From positions 1,328,166 to 1,392,165 of the forward strand of contig VZQC01012376.1 of the NCBI GenBank assembly GCA_009823505.1: a stretch of 64,000 nt of DNA, read 5' to 3'. This DNA comes from Rhizomys pruinosus. Taxonomy: Eukaryota > Chordata > Mammalia > Rodentia > Spalacidae. Below the pieces are notes generated by a model. It was not told where the DNA came from. It did no database searches and was given only the letters and a program-made list of their open reading frames with translations. Positions 10,090 to 20,848 of this stretch are shown here, one piece after another (position 1 is the stretch's first letter; each line of letters begins with the position of its first letter). The translations under genes were made by a program, and so were the position numbers.

Positions 10090-10300
10090 TCAGCTGGGAA
10101 TGAACCAGGGGAGCAAGCCAGGAACAGCATTCCGCCAGGGCCTGGGCGTCAGCTCCGGCCCCTGAGGTCCTGCCTTGGGGTCTCTAAGTATTGAACTGTG
10201 ACCCGGGAGATTAAGCTGAAATAAACCCCTTTCACCTCCCCAAGGTGGTGTCGGTCCTTGAAGGTTTGTCACAGCAATGGAGACAAACTAGAACAGAAAA

Positions 10301-10324
<24 letters not shown>
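10090..10324 (+). mobile_element. rodent medium-reiterated repeat 3' part with A-run
   Basis: 'ggagcaagccaggaacagc', 'ctgaaataaaccccttt' and 'tttgtcacagcaatggaga' match the end of a common rodent repeat that I associate with the RCHARR1/URR1 class. An A-run at 10297-10324 follows. Related copies lie at 49570-49905 and, reversed, at 62645-62955. Confidence 0.6.
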
Positions 10325-10331
<7 letters not shown>

Positions 10332-10422
10332 TGAAGTTTCAGTAAAACATTTTCTTCAGTAAGACAATGTGAGCATTACAGTGAGTCACTTAGCAGCAGA
10401 CCAACCCCATCAAAAACACGTT

Positions 10423-10695
10423 GGCCCTCACAGGAAGGTCTCCCATGTCCATGTAAGCACTGCCTGGCCCTCACAGGAGGAGGGTCTCCCATGTCCATAT
10501 AAGCACTGCCTGGCCCTCACAGGAGGAGGGTCTCCCATGTCCATATAAGCACTGCCTGGCCCTCACAGGAGGACGGTCTCCCATGTCCATATAAGCACTG
10601 CCTGGCCCTCACAGGAGGACGGTCTCCCATGTCCATATAAGCACTGCCTGGCCCTCACAGGAGGAGGGTCTCCCATGTCCATCTAAGCACTGCCT
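10423..10695. repeat. 46-bp minisatellite, six units
   Basis: The units start at 10423 (43 bp), 10466, 10512, 10558, 10604 and 10650 (46 bp each). Each begins 'ggccctcacagga' and ends 'taagcactgcct'. Units 4 and 5 share a 'ggacggtctcc' variant where the others read 'ggagggtctcc'. The period is not a multiple of three. Confidence 0.97.
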
Positions 10696-11235
10696 GGTCG
10701 TGAGGTTCGGAGTCCTCAAACTATAGAGCGCTGTGCTCACCAGACCCACGTACACATTCTTTTGAGTATGCCAACACTATTTGCCTTGTTTGCCTATTAG
10801 GGCACTAAGTTCAGAAAGGCCAAGGCTATTTTATTAGCTAGGACAGAATAAGGATTAGGCCTCTCTCAAGTTTCCCAAGTCCTTGTCTACTTTTTTACCA
10901 CAGTATGAAATTGCTTCTTGAGAATGAAAAACCTTAACTATCCACTCAGCAGATTTTCCTGCAAGCATTTCCAGTCCCTGTTTGAAAACCATCTCCACCA
11001 TGAACTGATGTTAGCATCACTATCACACTTCCATGTTCCCAAAACAGAAAGAAAATTCTCAGAAACTCTTTCCCCTGCTCTGGGTACAAGGCCACTGGTA
11101 TCTTGCAGCCAGGGAATGAGGAAAGTATATTGACATTGTTCCTCCAGGGAGGAGACCTCATCTCCTTAGAGAAAAGCAAGAACTTCCCACTGACAGTTCT
11201 GAGCCTTTTGTTCACCATTCATGCCAAGTGCTTAA
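10696..11235. other. unique sequence
   Basis: No repeat or exon is recognised between the minisatellite and the duplicated block. Confidence 0.4.
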
Positions 11236-11550
11236 CCAGTAGTTTAAAAGCTGTATGTCAAATAGTAAAAAGGGCAGGACGTGGGAGACCATGGAGAGAC
11301 GGGTATACCGAGGAAATGAAATGGGAAGGGGGGACTTTAATTAGAACTANATAGGCCATTTTGAATCCCCAAATGTAGCACTCCTTCCCGATGTATGCCT
11401 GACTACCAAAATCTTATCTCAGACTCTGTAGCTCGGCCAGTAGTTTAAAAGCTGTATGTCAAATAGTAAAAAGGGCAGGCAGTGGGGACCATGGAGACGA
11501 GGTATTACCGAGGAAATGAAATGGGAATGGGGGGCTAATTAGACTAGGGA
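11236..11550. repeat. local duplication (201-bp offset) containing a single N
   Basis: The segment beginning at 11236 recurs at 11437, starting 'ccagtagtttaaaagctg' and continuing through 'gaggaaatgaaatggga'. The copies differ mainly by small indels. The first ends at the N at 11350, which suggests a poorly resolved assembly join. Confidence 0.9.
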
Positions 11551-12600
11551 GGGAGGAGGAGAGGGTTGCAGGGAGTAAAAGAAATTAAAAGAACAAAAGG
11601 AATGAGGAAGAGATGGAGGAGGATTGAGGTCGGGGGATGGGATTTTGGAGTGGCGTTTCTTTGTTTCTGTCGTTTATGTGCGTGTAGAATTTGTTTGCCC
11701 GCCCCACTCTCCCCAGTGACCATGCTTGTAGCATTACGAGGTTCTTTCCCTGTCACTTTCTGTCTTCTGCTTTTCTTTTTTTGCTATTTTTTTCTCATTT
11801 TCTTACCCCTCCCCCCTACTTTTTTCCTCTTCCCTCCCTTCTTCCCTTTAGGAGCATGAAGCTTTCTGAGGAATTATTCATATTTCATTGTTCGTTAATT
11901 GTGCAGCAAGCGGCTGCCAAATATCAGGACATCACAGCGGCAACCTTTCTGAGGATGAGCCCCACTAATGCACTAGACTGTGTAACTGGCTGTTTAGAAC
12001 CTCAAACTGGGCCGGAATCAAGGCAGGTATTAGTTTCCTTCCCTTTCTCATGTCCACTTGTAAAACTTGAGTATATAATGAGGAGATGAGGCCACATTAA
12101 GGAAGAAAACAGAACAGAAACATTGCTCCAGGTACTGTGACCCATTCCGCAGATGTACGAGTGAAACCTTCACCTCCTCCAGCCAACATTAATACCCATT
12201 TCCTAGTCTGAGAAAGAACTCAGATAGGGTTTACCACACTCTGCTTTACTATTATTTTTTTGGTATTATTATTCATGCTTTCATTTAGCTTTTATGGACC
12301 GCCTATGTTAGGCCAGGCAATGCTCTAAGCAATACAGACACTAAGACTACAGGGCAAGACCTCAGGTATTGTGAGCAGATGTACATACGTATAACCAATG
12401 AAAGTCTAGAGGACTAAACTCTACCATCCTTCAAGCCCAGGCTTTCAGTTACACTACATTTTGCTCTCCTCTACTGCCTGCATAATCTGTTCTTCCTCAG
12501 GATCAGAGGAGTGTCATAACCAAGCTGTATATCTGATATTTGAACTATTAAAGCAGTATTCCTATAATGACGGGTGACCAGTTGATATGTAGATGTGTGT
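11546..12600. repeat. tandem duplication, copy 1
   Basis: This segment is repeated at 13127-14105. Positions 12051-12550 match 13598-14097 without gaps at a constant offset of 1547, with one difference seen (C at 12148, T at 13695). The part before 12051 aligns with many single-base indels. A MIR-like phrase lies near 12300-12340. No coding exon is recognised in it. Confidence 0.95.
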
Positions 12601-13126
12601 GTGGGTAGATGGATGGGTGGATGATGGAGGGATGGATGGGTTGGATGTATGGATGGATGGATGGAGTGGTGTTGGTGTAGATTAATGCTGGTGGGGGTTG
12701 GATGGATGGATGAATGGATGTTTGGATTGATAGATGGTGGGTTGGAATGGAATGGATGGTGGGTGGCTAGGATGGATGGTGGGGTGTGGCTAGGATGGAT
12801 GGATAGGGTGAAACTGGGATGGATACTGGTGGGGTGGATGGATGGATGGCGGGGTGGGTGGCTGGATTATAGATGGATGATGGGTGGATGGCTGGCTGGA
12901 TGGGCGTTGGGCTGGCTGGTGGTTGATTGGGATGGATGGATGGGGTTTGCTGGTAGATGGATGACTGGAAGATGGATGGATGGATGGGTGAACTGGCTGG
13001 TAATGAGTCGTTGGGTGGATGGATGGATGGGTGGGTTGATGGCTAGATGGATGATGGGTGGATGGCTGGATGGATGGGTGGATGGAATGGATGGATGGGT
13101 GATGGATAGATGGCTGGTGGGTGGCT
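12601..13126. repeat. (TGGA)n array 1, irregular
   Basis: A TGGA/TGGG tetranucleotide array with frequent interruptions. It yields long Trp-Met-Asp-Gly or His-Pro-Ser-Ile open frames on the two strands, which are not genes. Confidence 0.97.
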
Positions 13127-14105
13127 GAGGGAGGGAGGAGGAAGGGTTGCAGGGAGTAAAAGAAATTAAAAAGAACAAAAGGGGAAGGAAGGAGATGGGG
13201 AGGGGAGGAGATGGGGGAGGGGAGGGGGGAGGAGAGGGGAGGGGGGAGGGGAGGGGAGGGGAGGGAGATGGGTGTAGACAATCTCCCAGGCCTGCTGGGG
13301 AATTCGAGGGGAGGGAAGGGAGGGGATAGGAGGAGAGGTTCTGTTGTTGCTAGTGTGTTCGCTGTTAGGAAAACTCCAAACTATGTTTTCCTAGGCAGCT
13401 AAAGTATTCCCTGGAGGAGCCTGAAGCTTTCTGAGGATGATTCATATTTAATTGGTAATTAATTTGCAGCAAGCGCTGACAAAGATCAATGGAAATCACA
13501 GCGGCACCTTTCTGAGGAGCCCCACTATGCACTAGACTGTTAACTGCTGTTTAGACTCAAACTGGGCCGGAATCTCAGGTAGTTCCTGTCCCTTTCATGT
13601 CCACTTGTAAAACTTGAGTATATAATGAGGAGATGAGGCCACATTAAGGAAGAAAACAGAACAGAAACATTGCTCCAGGTACTGTGACCCATTCTGCAGA
13701 TGTACGAGTGAAACCTTCACCTCCTCCAGCCAACATTAATACCCATTTCCTAGTCTGAGAAAGAACTCAGATAGGGTTTACCACACTCTGCTTTACTATT
13801 ATTTTTTTGGTATTATTATTCATGCTTTCATTTAGCTTTTATGGACCGCCTATGTTAGGCCAGGCAATGCTCTAAGCAATACAGACACTAAGACTACAGG
13901 GCAAGACCTCAGGTATTGTGAGCAGATGTACATACGTATAACCAATGAAAGTCTAGAGGACTAAACTCTACCATCCTTCAAGCCCAGGCTTTCAGTTACA
14001 CTACATTTTGCTCTCCTCTACTGCCTGCATAATCTGTTCTTCCTCAGGATCAGAGGAGTGTCATAACCAAGCTGTATATCTGATATTTGAACTATTATCA
14101 GGTAT
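13127..14105. repeat. tandem duplication, copy 2
   Basis: This second copy of 11546-12600 starts at the shared 'gggagggaggagga' and 'gggttgcagggagtaaaag' block. The stretch 13400-13597 is indel-rich against copy 1, while 13598-14097 is almost identical. Confidence 0.95.
13185..13340. repeat. G-rich purine tract
   Basis: Many runs of four or more G are separated by one or two A, a pattern able to form G-quadruplexes on the plus strand. It lies inside the second duplicated copy, and the matching point in copy 1 is much shorter. Confidence 0.85.
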
Positions 14106-14666
14106 TCTATAAATGACTGGATGATCCAGTGGATAGGTAGATGGGTGGGTGGGTAGATGGATGGGTGGATGGATGGATGGATGGATGGGTGGATGGATGG
14201 ATGGATGGATGGATGGTGGGTAGATGAATGGATGGTGGGTGGATGGATGGATGAATGGATGGGTGGATGGATAGATGGATGGGTGAATGGATGGATGGTG
14301 GGTGGATGGATGGATGGTGGGTGGATGGATGGATGGATGGGTGAATGGATGGATGATAGGTGGGTGGATGGATGGATGGATGGATGGGTTGATGGATAGA
14401 TGGATGATGGGTGGATGGATGGATGGTGGGTGGATGGATGGTGGGTGGATGGATGGATGGATGGGTTGATGGATAGATGGATGATGGATGGATGGATGGA
14501 TGGGTGAATGGATGGATGGTAGGTGGGTGGATGGATGGATGGATGGGTTGATGGATAGATGGATGATGGGTGGATGGATGGATGGTGGGTGGATGGATGG
14601 ATGGATGGGTTGATGGATAGATGGATGGTGGGTGGATGGATGGATGGTGGGTAGGTGGATGGATTA
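14106..14666. repeat. (TGGA)n array 2, regular
   Basis: A TGGA array with higher-order spacing of TGGG, TAGA and TTGA variants. It is more regular than array 1. The 191-codon reverse frame is a repeat artefact. Confidence 0.97.
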
Positions 14667-14727
14667 AGAGATCATTAGTCAAAAAGAAAAGGAAGGAAAG
14701 AAGTATTTGGTGAGATAGTGCATGAAC

Positions 14728-15050
14728 TTTGCTGTTTGAATGTGCCCACTAGAAGTTCATGTTGGAAGCTTAATCCCCAAAATCATGTTAATCTGAGGAG
14801 GTAACTGGAATGAATTAACATGATGACAAGAGTGTCCCCTGCTGGCATTAGTGGATTTATAAGAAGAGGAACAGAGGCCCAAGCTAGAACCCTTGCTCTG
14901 CCTCACTCTGTGATGCTCGCCACCATGTTGAAATGCAGCAAGAAGCCCCTCGCCAGACTCTAATACCTTGCTCTTAGACTTCTCAGTCATTAGAACCATA
15001 AGTCAAAAAGCTTCCATTCTTTATGACTTGCCCGAACTGAAATATTTTAT
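14728..15050 (+). mobile_element. MaLR LTR remnant (MST/MLT1-like)
   Basis: 'gaagttcatgttggaagctt' and 'aatccccaaaatcatg' match the start of MST/MLT1 LTRs. 'tctgtgatgctcgccaccat' and the 'agacttctcagtcattagaa' end follow in the expected order. Confidence 0.75.
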
Positions 15051-15179
15051 GGAGGAACTTCGCTGTTTCCGTCGCCCACATGCACACTGCTAAGCAGCCT
15101 CTAGCTGTTCAGAAAAAAAGGGCTATGGAGTGATAACGGTAATTCCGTTTCACCTCATCCTTTCTCCTATTCCTTTGAT

Positions 15180-15550
15180 GAGTTTTAAGGACTATATTAG
15201 TGACTCTTCCCCTTGTTATGACAAAATGCTTGGCCAAAGCAGCTTCAGGAAGGAAGGGTACATGTCGTCCATCACAGAGAGAAGTCAGGGCAGCAGGAAT
15301 GCGAGGTCAAGGACTGGTCAAGTTACAGCTACTGTCAGGAAGCAAAAAGACGAACGCTGGTGCTCAGCTCACTTTCTCCTTTTATTCAGCCCTTACCCCA
15401 GCCCATGGGAAGGCACTGCAGACATTTGGGGTGGATCTCGTCTCCTCAGTTACACCTCTTTGAACACACCCTCAAAAATACATCCAGACCTGTTCTCCAA
15501 AGTGATTCCAAATCCAATCAAGGTGACAGTAAAAATTAATCATCAAAGGA
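15180..15550. mobile_element. rodent medium-reiterated repeat, diverged
   Basis: 'tatgacaaaatgcttggcca' near the start and 'ggtgacagtaaaaattaatc' near the end resemble a rodent repeat seen better preserved at 31090 and 40815. The family name is uncertain. Confidence 0.45.
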
Positions 15551-15696
15551 GATGAAGCTCTTTGAACTTTCATGCAAAGGAAGAGCAAGTCAAAGAAACC
15601 CAAGGATCTGGGGGTCTGGGAGACTGGGACTTGATCTTGGAGACTATAGTTCCTGGGGTAAATTTATGAAAGGGCTTGTGGCCTTTAAAAGAGGCA

Positions 15697-15856
15697 GCCG
15701 CTGGGTGTGGTGATGCCTTTAATCCTAGCACTTGGGAGGCAGAGGTAGGCGGATCTTGGTGAGTTCAAGGCTGGCCTGGTCCACAGAGTGAGTTCCAGGA
15801 CAGCTGGGGCTACATGGAGACCCTGTCTCAAAAAGACCAAAAAAAAAAAAAAAAAA
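15697..15856 (+). mobile_element. B1 SINE
   Basis: A full-length B1 with an A tail. Flanking 'aaaagaggcagcc' and 'aaaagatgcagcc' form a target-site duplication with one mismatch. Confidence 0.95.
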
Positions 15857-15992
15857 GATGCAGCCAAAGCTTGGCATCATAACGCATGGCTGAAATCACA
15901 AGAAGATCACCACAGTTAAAAACTAACCTGGTCTATATAGAGCTTCAGACCAGCCAGGGCCACATTCCAAGACCCTGTCTTAAGCAAAAACA

Positions 15993-16054
<62 letters not shown>
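15857..16054 (+). mobile_element. B1-like SINE with (GA)n tail
   Basis: 'gcttggcatcataacgcatg' and 'gaccctgtcttaagcaaa' are B1-like landmarks. A GA run from about 15993 reaches the assembly gap. Confidence 0.6.
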
Positions 16055-16417
16055 NNNNNNNNNNNNNNNNNNNNNNNNNNNNNNNNNNNNNNNNNNNNNN
16101 NNNNNNNNNNNNNNNNNNNNNNNNNNNNNNNNNNNNNNNNNNNNNNNNNNNNNNNNNNNNNNNNNNNNNNNNNNNNNNNNNNNNNNNNNNNNNNNNNNNN
16201 NNNNNNNNNNNNNNNNNNNNNNNNNNNNNNNNNNNNNNNNNNNNNNNNNNNNNNNNNNNNNNNNNNNNNNNNNNNNNNNNNNNNNNNNNNNNNNNNNNNN
16301 NNNNNNNNNNNNNNNNNNNNNNNNNNNNNNNNNNNNNNNNNNNNNNNNNNNNNNNNNNNNNNNNNNNNNNNNNNNNNNNNNNNNNNNNNNNNNNNNNNNN
16401 NNNNNNNNNNNNNNNNN
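16055..16417. other. assembly gap (N run)
   Basis: 363 Ns. The gap starts inside a GA microsatellite, which probably caused it. Confidence 1.
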
Positions 16418-17087
16418 ATTTATCACTTGATTTTCATAGTCCATACCGACGAGTGATTGCATATTGTGGTTTCTTATATCGTCCTCTCTGTGGCTGTCTC
16501 GTGCCATCAGTTTGATCTTAGTGTCAATGCTTTCATTCAAGACTAATCCCACTTGACACAAAAATGAAAGTATTGAGTCTTGGACCCTGGAGTCTTTGAA
16601 ACTATGCCAAGCATAAGGTTATGAGAGAAAAGCCATTTCCATTTTAACTGTTACCTCAGTTTTTTGACGTCTTATATAAAATATGGCTCCTCCCCATCGA
16701 GATAGACCGGGCAAGCCACTTCCATGCTCGTTAAATTGCTCTGATGCATATTGTACTAGTTCCTCCTTTCACTTCTCATTTTATAGAGAGTCTATCAGAC
16801 CTCAATTTCCAATTTTTTCAGATCAGCATAATTGCTAGTTTTAGGTTTATATTCATATATTATAATATCATCATATATATATATATATTATTATCGGTAT
16901 CTATATTCTATATATATAACATTGTCGATTATCTAGATATTCATGGCTGTGTTGCTGGCCAAGAGTGCACACAATGTGTAAGCTACGTGAGAAAAACCAA
17001 TGACCCTTATAGACTTCAGGCCCGTCAGCAAAAGAGTTCACTTATACGCAATGCTGATGGCTGTGCTATGAAAGGGAGCATTTATTG

Positions 17088-17090
<3 letters not shown>
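16418..17090. other. unique, partly AT-rich sequence
   Basis: No gene is recognised. Positions 16850-16925 are an AT-rich stretch of TA and AT steps. Confidence 0.4.
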
Positions 17091-17125
<35 letters not shown>

Positions 17126-17155
17126 CTTTTAAAAATTTTTTTTTTTTTTTAGACT

Positions 17156-17391
17156 TTTTTTATTTTTTATTTCTGTATGTGTACGAATGTACTGTCTGCA
17201 TGCAAGTCTGTGCACCCGTGTCGTGCAATGCCGCGGAGTTCAGAAGTGGGTGTCGGATTCCCCTGGAGCTGGAGTTCTCCTGGAATTGGAGTTTCAGACG
17301 GTTCTCGGCCGCCATGTGGGTGCTGGGGATCGAACCCGGGTCCTCTGTAAGAGCAGTCGGCACTCTTAACCGCTAGGCCATCTCTCCAGCC
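17156..17391 (-). mobile_element. B2-like SINE, 17-bp-duplication subfamily, reverse
   Basis: On the reverse strand the element starts at 17391 with the usual head and has an intact B box (seen here as 'ggggatcgaacccgggt'). It carries both 17-mer units and ends in the T-rich region (A tail) at 17091-17160. It is CpG-rich, so probably young. Confidence 0.95.
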
Positions 17392-17403
17392 CGCAAGGTC
17401 TCC

Positions 17404-17634
17404 TTTTTATGTAAATACTTTATTTACTTTTATTTCATGGGTATGAATGTTTTGTCTTCATGTACATATGTAAGTGCACCAAATGTATCCAATGCCCACA
17501 GAGGCCAGAAGAGAGTATCAGCTCTCATTGCAGTTGCCATCGGTTGTCAGCTGCCACATGAGTGCTGGGAACTGGACCCAGGTCCTCTGGAAAAGCAGGA
17601 GGTAGTCTTAATCATGAGCCATCTCTCCAGCCCC
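17404..17634 (-). mobile_element. B2-like SINE, reverse
   Basis: A complete but older B2-like copy. It ends with 'gagccatctctccagcccc' and has 'gtgctgggaactggacccag'. Confidence 0.9.
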
Positions 17635-17635
17635 A

Positions 17636-17661
17636 GGATTTATGTTTATTACGTGGGTATG

Positions 17662-17701
<40 letters not shown>

Positions 17702-17800
17702 GAGTACATGTGTACATGTATTTGAGTTCATTCAGATGCCAGAAGAGGCATCAATCCCCAGAGGCTGGAGTTACAGGCATTTGTGAGCCAGTGACGTGAG
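17636..17800 (-). mobile_element. B2-like SINE fragment with (TG)n, reverse
   Basis: A TG run at 17666-17701 is followed by 'gccagaagaggcatcaatcc' and 'gctggagttacaggc', the reverse of the B2/B3 3' half. The tRNA-like head is missing. Confidence 0.65.
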
Positions 17801-17814
17801 TAAATTCCTGTCCA

Positions 17815-18075
17815 CGATAGAGCAGAAGCAGGGACTCCGACCCTCCTGGCCGCCTCTCAGAAGCCACTGCTGTTCTCTTGAGACCCAGGCTCGCTTCAAC
17901 CCTCTCTGTAGGGAAGACGACCTTGGACTTCTGATCCTTCTGCCTCCTCTTCCACAGTGCTGGGATTACAGAACCACTCTCAGTTCTACGTCATGCTAAG
18001 AATGGAAGCCGGGGCTTCAAGCATGCCAGGCAAGCACCCTACCGAGGAGCTACATCTCTATCCCACGGAGCACTT
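17815..18075 (-). mobile_element. B4 SINE, reverse
   Basis: 'cttctgcctcctcttcca' and 'cagtgctgggattacag' (B1-like body, reversed) are followed by 'gcatgccaggcaagcaccct' and 'gaggagctacatctctatcc' (ID head, reversed). This is the B4 layout. Confidence 0.75.
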
Positions 18076-18139
18076 ACAACTGACTAACCTGAGAACAACT
18101 TGTCAACCTTCTACCCAAAGACTAAGACCAGATCCGCTG

Positions 18140-18296
18140 GCTTGTGGCTGAAATGCCACTGCCTGAAAGGCTGTAGGGACGATTGCTACGAGCCCACGAC
18201 CAGCTAGGGCTCCATAGTGAGTTCCAGCCAAGCCTGGGCTGCAGAGTGGACTCTGTCTCTCTGTCTCTTTCTCTGCCTTCCTATCTGTGTCACACT

Positions 18297-18346
<50 letters not shown>
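18140..18346 (+). mobile_element. B1-like SINE fragment with (CA)n
   Basis: 'agctagggctccatagtgag' and 'tggactctgtctctctg' recall a decayed B1 3' half. A CA run occupies 18299-18346. Confidence 0.6.
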
Positions 18347-18348
<2 letters not shown>

Positions 18349-18837
18349 CAAAGGGGAAGTTAGATGCCCCTGCCTTGAACTAGTTTGATTCCAAGCTCAT
18401 CTACCTCTCCTCTTTCGTCCTTGCTCCCCTCCTCTGGCCTGGCCTGCCTGTCAGTCTCTGCATACCCCAACACTTCTCACCTTCCCCTCTCTGTGTGAAG
18501 GAAACCAAGCCCAGTGTATGCAGCTCCTTCCCACCTGCCTGGGCCTGCAGAGCCTTACTCTGCTCTGAGTGCAGCACTCAAGAGGCTGGGCAACCCGGGG
18601 ATGCACTCATTCGCCTCTTGGTTATACATTACCTTGTTAGTGTCACTTCAGACATCAAGCAAGTATGTACAATAGACTATCAGTGCCACGGGGATGAGAG
18701 TGCACATGTATTCAAGAATATCTGTATATTCAAGAATATAGATCTGTCGAGCTATAGAGAGCTATAGATCTATTCCATATGATCTATATCCATATGAATT
18801 TAGATAATGATTAAAACAGACCTAGTTCTACATGCAG
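18347..18837. other. unique sequence
   Basis: No gene is seen. Short palindromic steps such as 'catatgatctatatccatatg' parts occur near 18740-18800, with no further support for function. Confidence 0.4.

Positions 18838-18880
<43 letters not shown>
18838..18880. repeat. (TA)n(TG)n microsatellite
   Basis: TA steps pass into about fifteen TG units. Confidence 0.9.
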
Positions 18881-18881
<1 letters not shown>

Positions 18882-18984
18882 TTGTAATGTGTGTGCATAT
18901 ATAAGAAGGGGAGAAAGAATGGTCACAAAACAACCCTTTTATACTTGGGTGCCCTTTTAAAAATGACTTTTTTCTTTCTTTGTT

Positions 18985-19210
18985 CTATTTTTTTTCTTCT
19001 CTCTCCAAGAAATGGAATCTAGGCAAAATATCCTTTGTTCTCTCACTTGTATATCTAGACTTAACAACATATATGCACATATATGATCATAGGGAGGCAG
19101 AACTGGTACTATTTTGAGGGAAGAAGGAAGCTAGTGGGAGGAAGAGCAAGGACGGGGGAGGGAGGGGAGAAATAGGAGCGAAATGCAGTGATTATATGCA
19201 TGAGAACAGC
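18985..19210 (+). mobile_element. rodent L1 3' end fragment (Lx-like)
   Basis: 'ggcaaaatatcctttgttct' and the purine-rich 'gggaggggagaaataggag' recall the 3' UTR of rodent L1. No ORF2 sequence remains. Confidence 0.5.
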
Positions 19211-19219
19211 CTAAGGAAA

Positions 19220-19910
19220 CGTGACTTTATATGTCAACTTTGAGGCTTGGCTGACTTGTTTCACAACTGGGCAGAGCAGTCAGGATATGAGAGAAGAGTG
19301 ACACCTGGCTTCTCTATCCAGGTTCAGCAGGACTGGCAGTCTGTTACAATCATGCCCCTGCCACGTGACAGACTGGCCCCTCCCTCTTGTGGATGAGTAA
19401 GCCAGAGAAGATGCCTGGAGATCAGTGTTCACTGACCGTCAGTGAACCTGAGTGAGGCCTTCTTGATCACCAGACTCAAATGAGATACAACAACATCTAT
19501 GCCCCTGAGCCTGGAAGACCACAGCATCCCTAGTACCATCTAGTACTCTCTGCTTCCTGCTGGATCCCAGCTGAGCCTAGCCCAGCCCAAAGGTTTGATG
19601 GATCCTGAAGAAAGAAACTCATTGTTGGAGCTAGAGAGATGGTTCAGTGGTTAAGAGCACTGACTGCTCCTGCAGAGGACCCGGGTTCGATTCCCAGCAC
19701 CCATATGGCAGCTGAGAACAGTCTTTAACTCCAGTTCCAGGGGAATCCGATGCCCTCTTCTGACCTCTGTGGTATTGTGCAACACGGGTGCACCAACCTA
19801 CATGCAGACAGTACATTCATACACATAAAAAATAAGAAAGAAAGAAAAAGTCATTGTTTTAAGCCATCACATTTGGGGGTGGTTTGTAGTGCCACTGACA
19901 GGAATGAGAA
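19220..19910 (+). mobile_element. ancient LTR-like repeat (MLT1-type), split by a B2
   Basis: The segment starts with 'tatgtcaactttgaggcttg' and ends with 'attgttttaagccatcacat' then 'gggggtggtttg', a familiar MLT1-like end. A B2 at 19622-19850 interrupts it, with 'cattgtt' on both sides. Confidence 0.5.
19622..19850 (+). mobile_element. B2-like SINE (no 17-bp duplication)
   Basis: A complete copy with B box 'gggttcgattccc' and only a single 'ctccagttccagggg' block, ending in an A-rich tail. Confidence 0.95.
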
Positions 19911-20029
19911 TATTCTGAAGACACTCGTGTACAGTTATATATTAAACATTTTGTCAAATTTTTTCAATTTAAATTTTAAAACTAACTATGGGAAAAGATT
20001 TGCATGTTCCCACAGGTCAAAACATCATC

Positions 20030-20848
20030 AACTTAATGGCTGAGAAAGAAAAAATACAGCTTTGCATTGTTCAGGATGTACCAAGAAATACCAGCGGAGA
20101 AGCTGGCCCATCTGAACATTAAGAGAAGAAAGCCTCAGACTCCCTGAGCTACAGGCATCAAACATCTCTGTGGATCCTATTTGTAACAACTGTTTATAAT
20201 GTGTCCTAATGAAGTTACCTTCCAGGTGCCACAAAGTTTTAACATGAGAGACTTTCTTAGCTCCTTTTCATAGAACAAAGAAAAACATAATGGTAATTAA
20301 GTCATCCCCATCCCCCCAACTGTAAATTAGAGCCAACTGTTAGAGTGGCAATTTCTTATAAAACAGGTATAACTGTTTTCTTTAATTTACTGATAGATAT
20401 AAAAACTGTGAAAAGATATTCTCCATTCAAGGGCAAATAGTAAAGTCTTTATAAGATGTGTAATTAAGCAAAACATATTAATACAGGAGAGCTCTGACAT
20501 TAGCAGTGGATTATTCTGCCAAAGAGATGTTGGCTAAGGGGATCCAAGCCCCAAAAGTTAAAGGCTTTTTGCCTGTAAGCTGGAATGCCTGCAAGGAGAG
20601 AGGCGGTAAGGCCCTGTTGTCGAAGACCTGGTGTAAGCATGGGAAAGATGTATTGAGAGCACACTTGCAAGTGTAAAGCTGGCCTCTGAAATGCCAGACA
20701 GCAATACCAAAGGCCACTAGATCAATGAAGCAAATATTGGTCTCCTTGAATCAAGCAAGACTCCTCCATCAGAGCTATACCTCACCTGCCTGGAAATACT
20801 GTGCGGCAGTGGCAGCCATATGTCTGTATATCCAAAATCTAATTGGCT
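20030..20848. mobile_element. unclassified interspersed repeat, 5' part of host copy
   Basis: From 20269 ('catagaacaaag') to 20848 this sequence is matched block for block by 20872-21455, for example 'ggcctctgaaatgcc' against 'ggcctctggaatgcc'. The matching downstream half resumes at 22256. I do not recognise the family. Confidence 0.75.

Noticed and set aside
10423..10695. Regular 46-bp repeats considered as a CRISPR array
   Set aside because: The units are contiguous without unique spacers, and the DNA is from a rodent.
11691..12089. 132-codon frame over the duplicated block, considered as an exon
   Set aside because: The second copy of the block has many frame-breaking indels and no protein family is recognised.
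12649..14682. Open frames of 159-191 codons rich in Met-Asp-Gly-Trp or His-Pro-Ser-Ile
   Set aside because: They are translations of the TGGA tetranucleotide arrays, open in several frames on both strands.
15886..16561. Open frames of about 200 codons on both strands
   Set aside because: Most codons are Ns of the assembly gap and the rest is GA repeat and SINE sequence.
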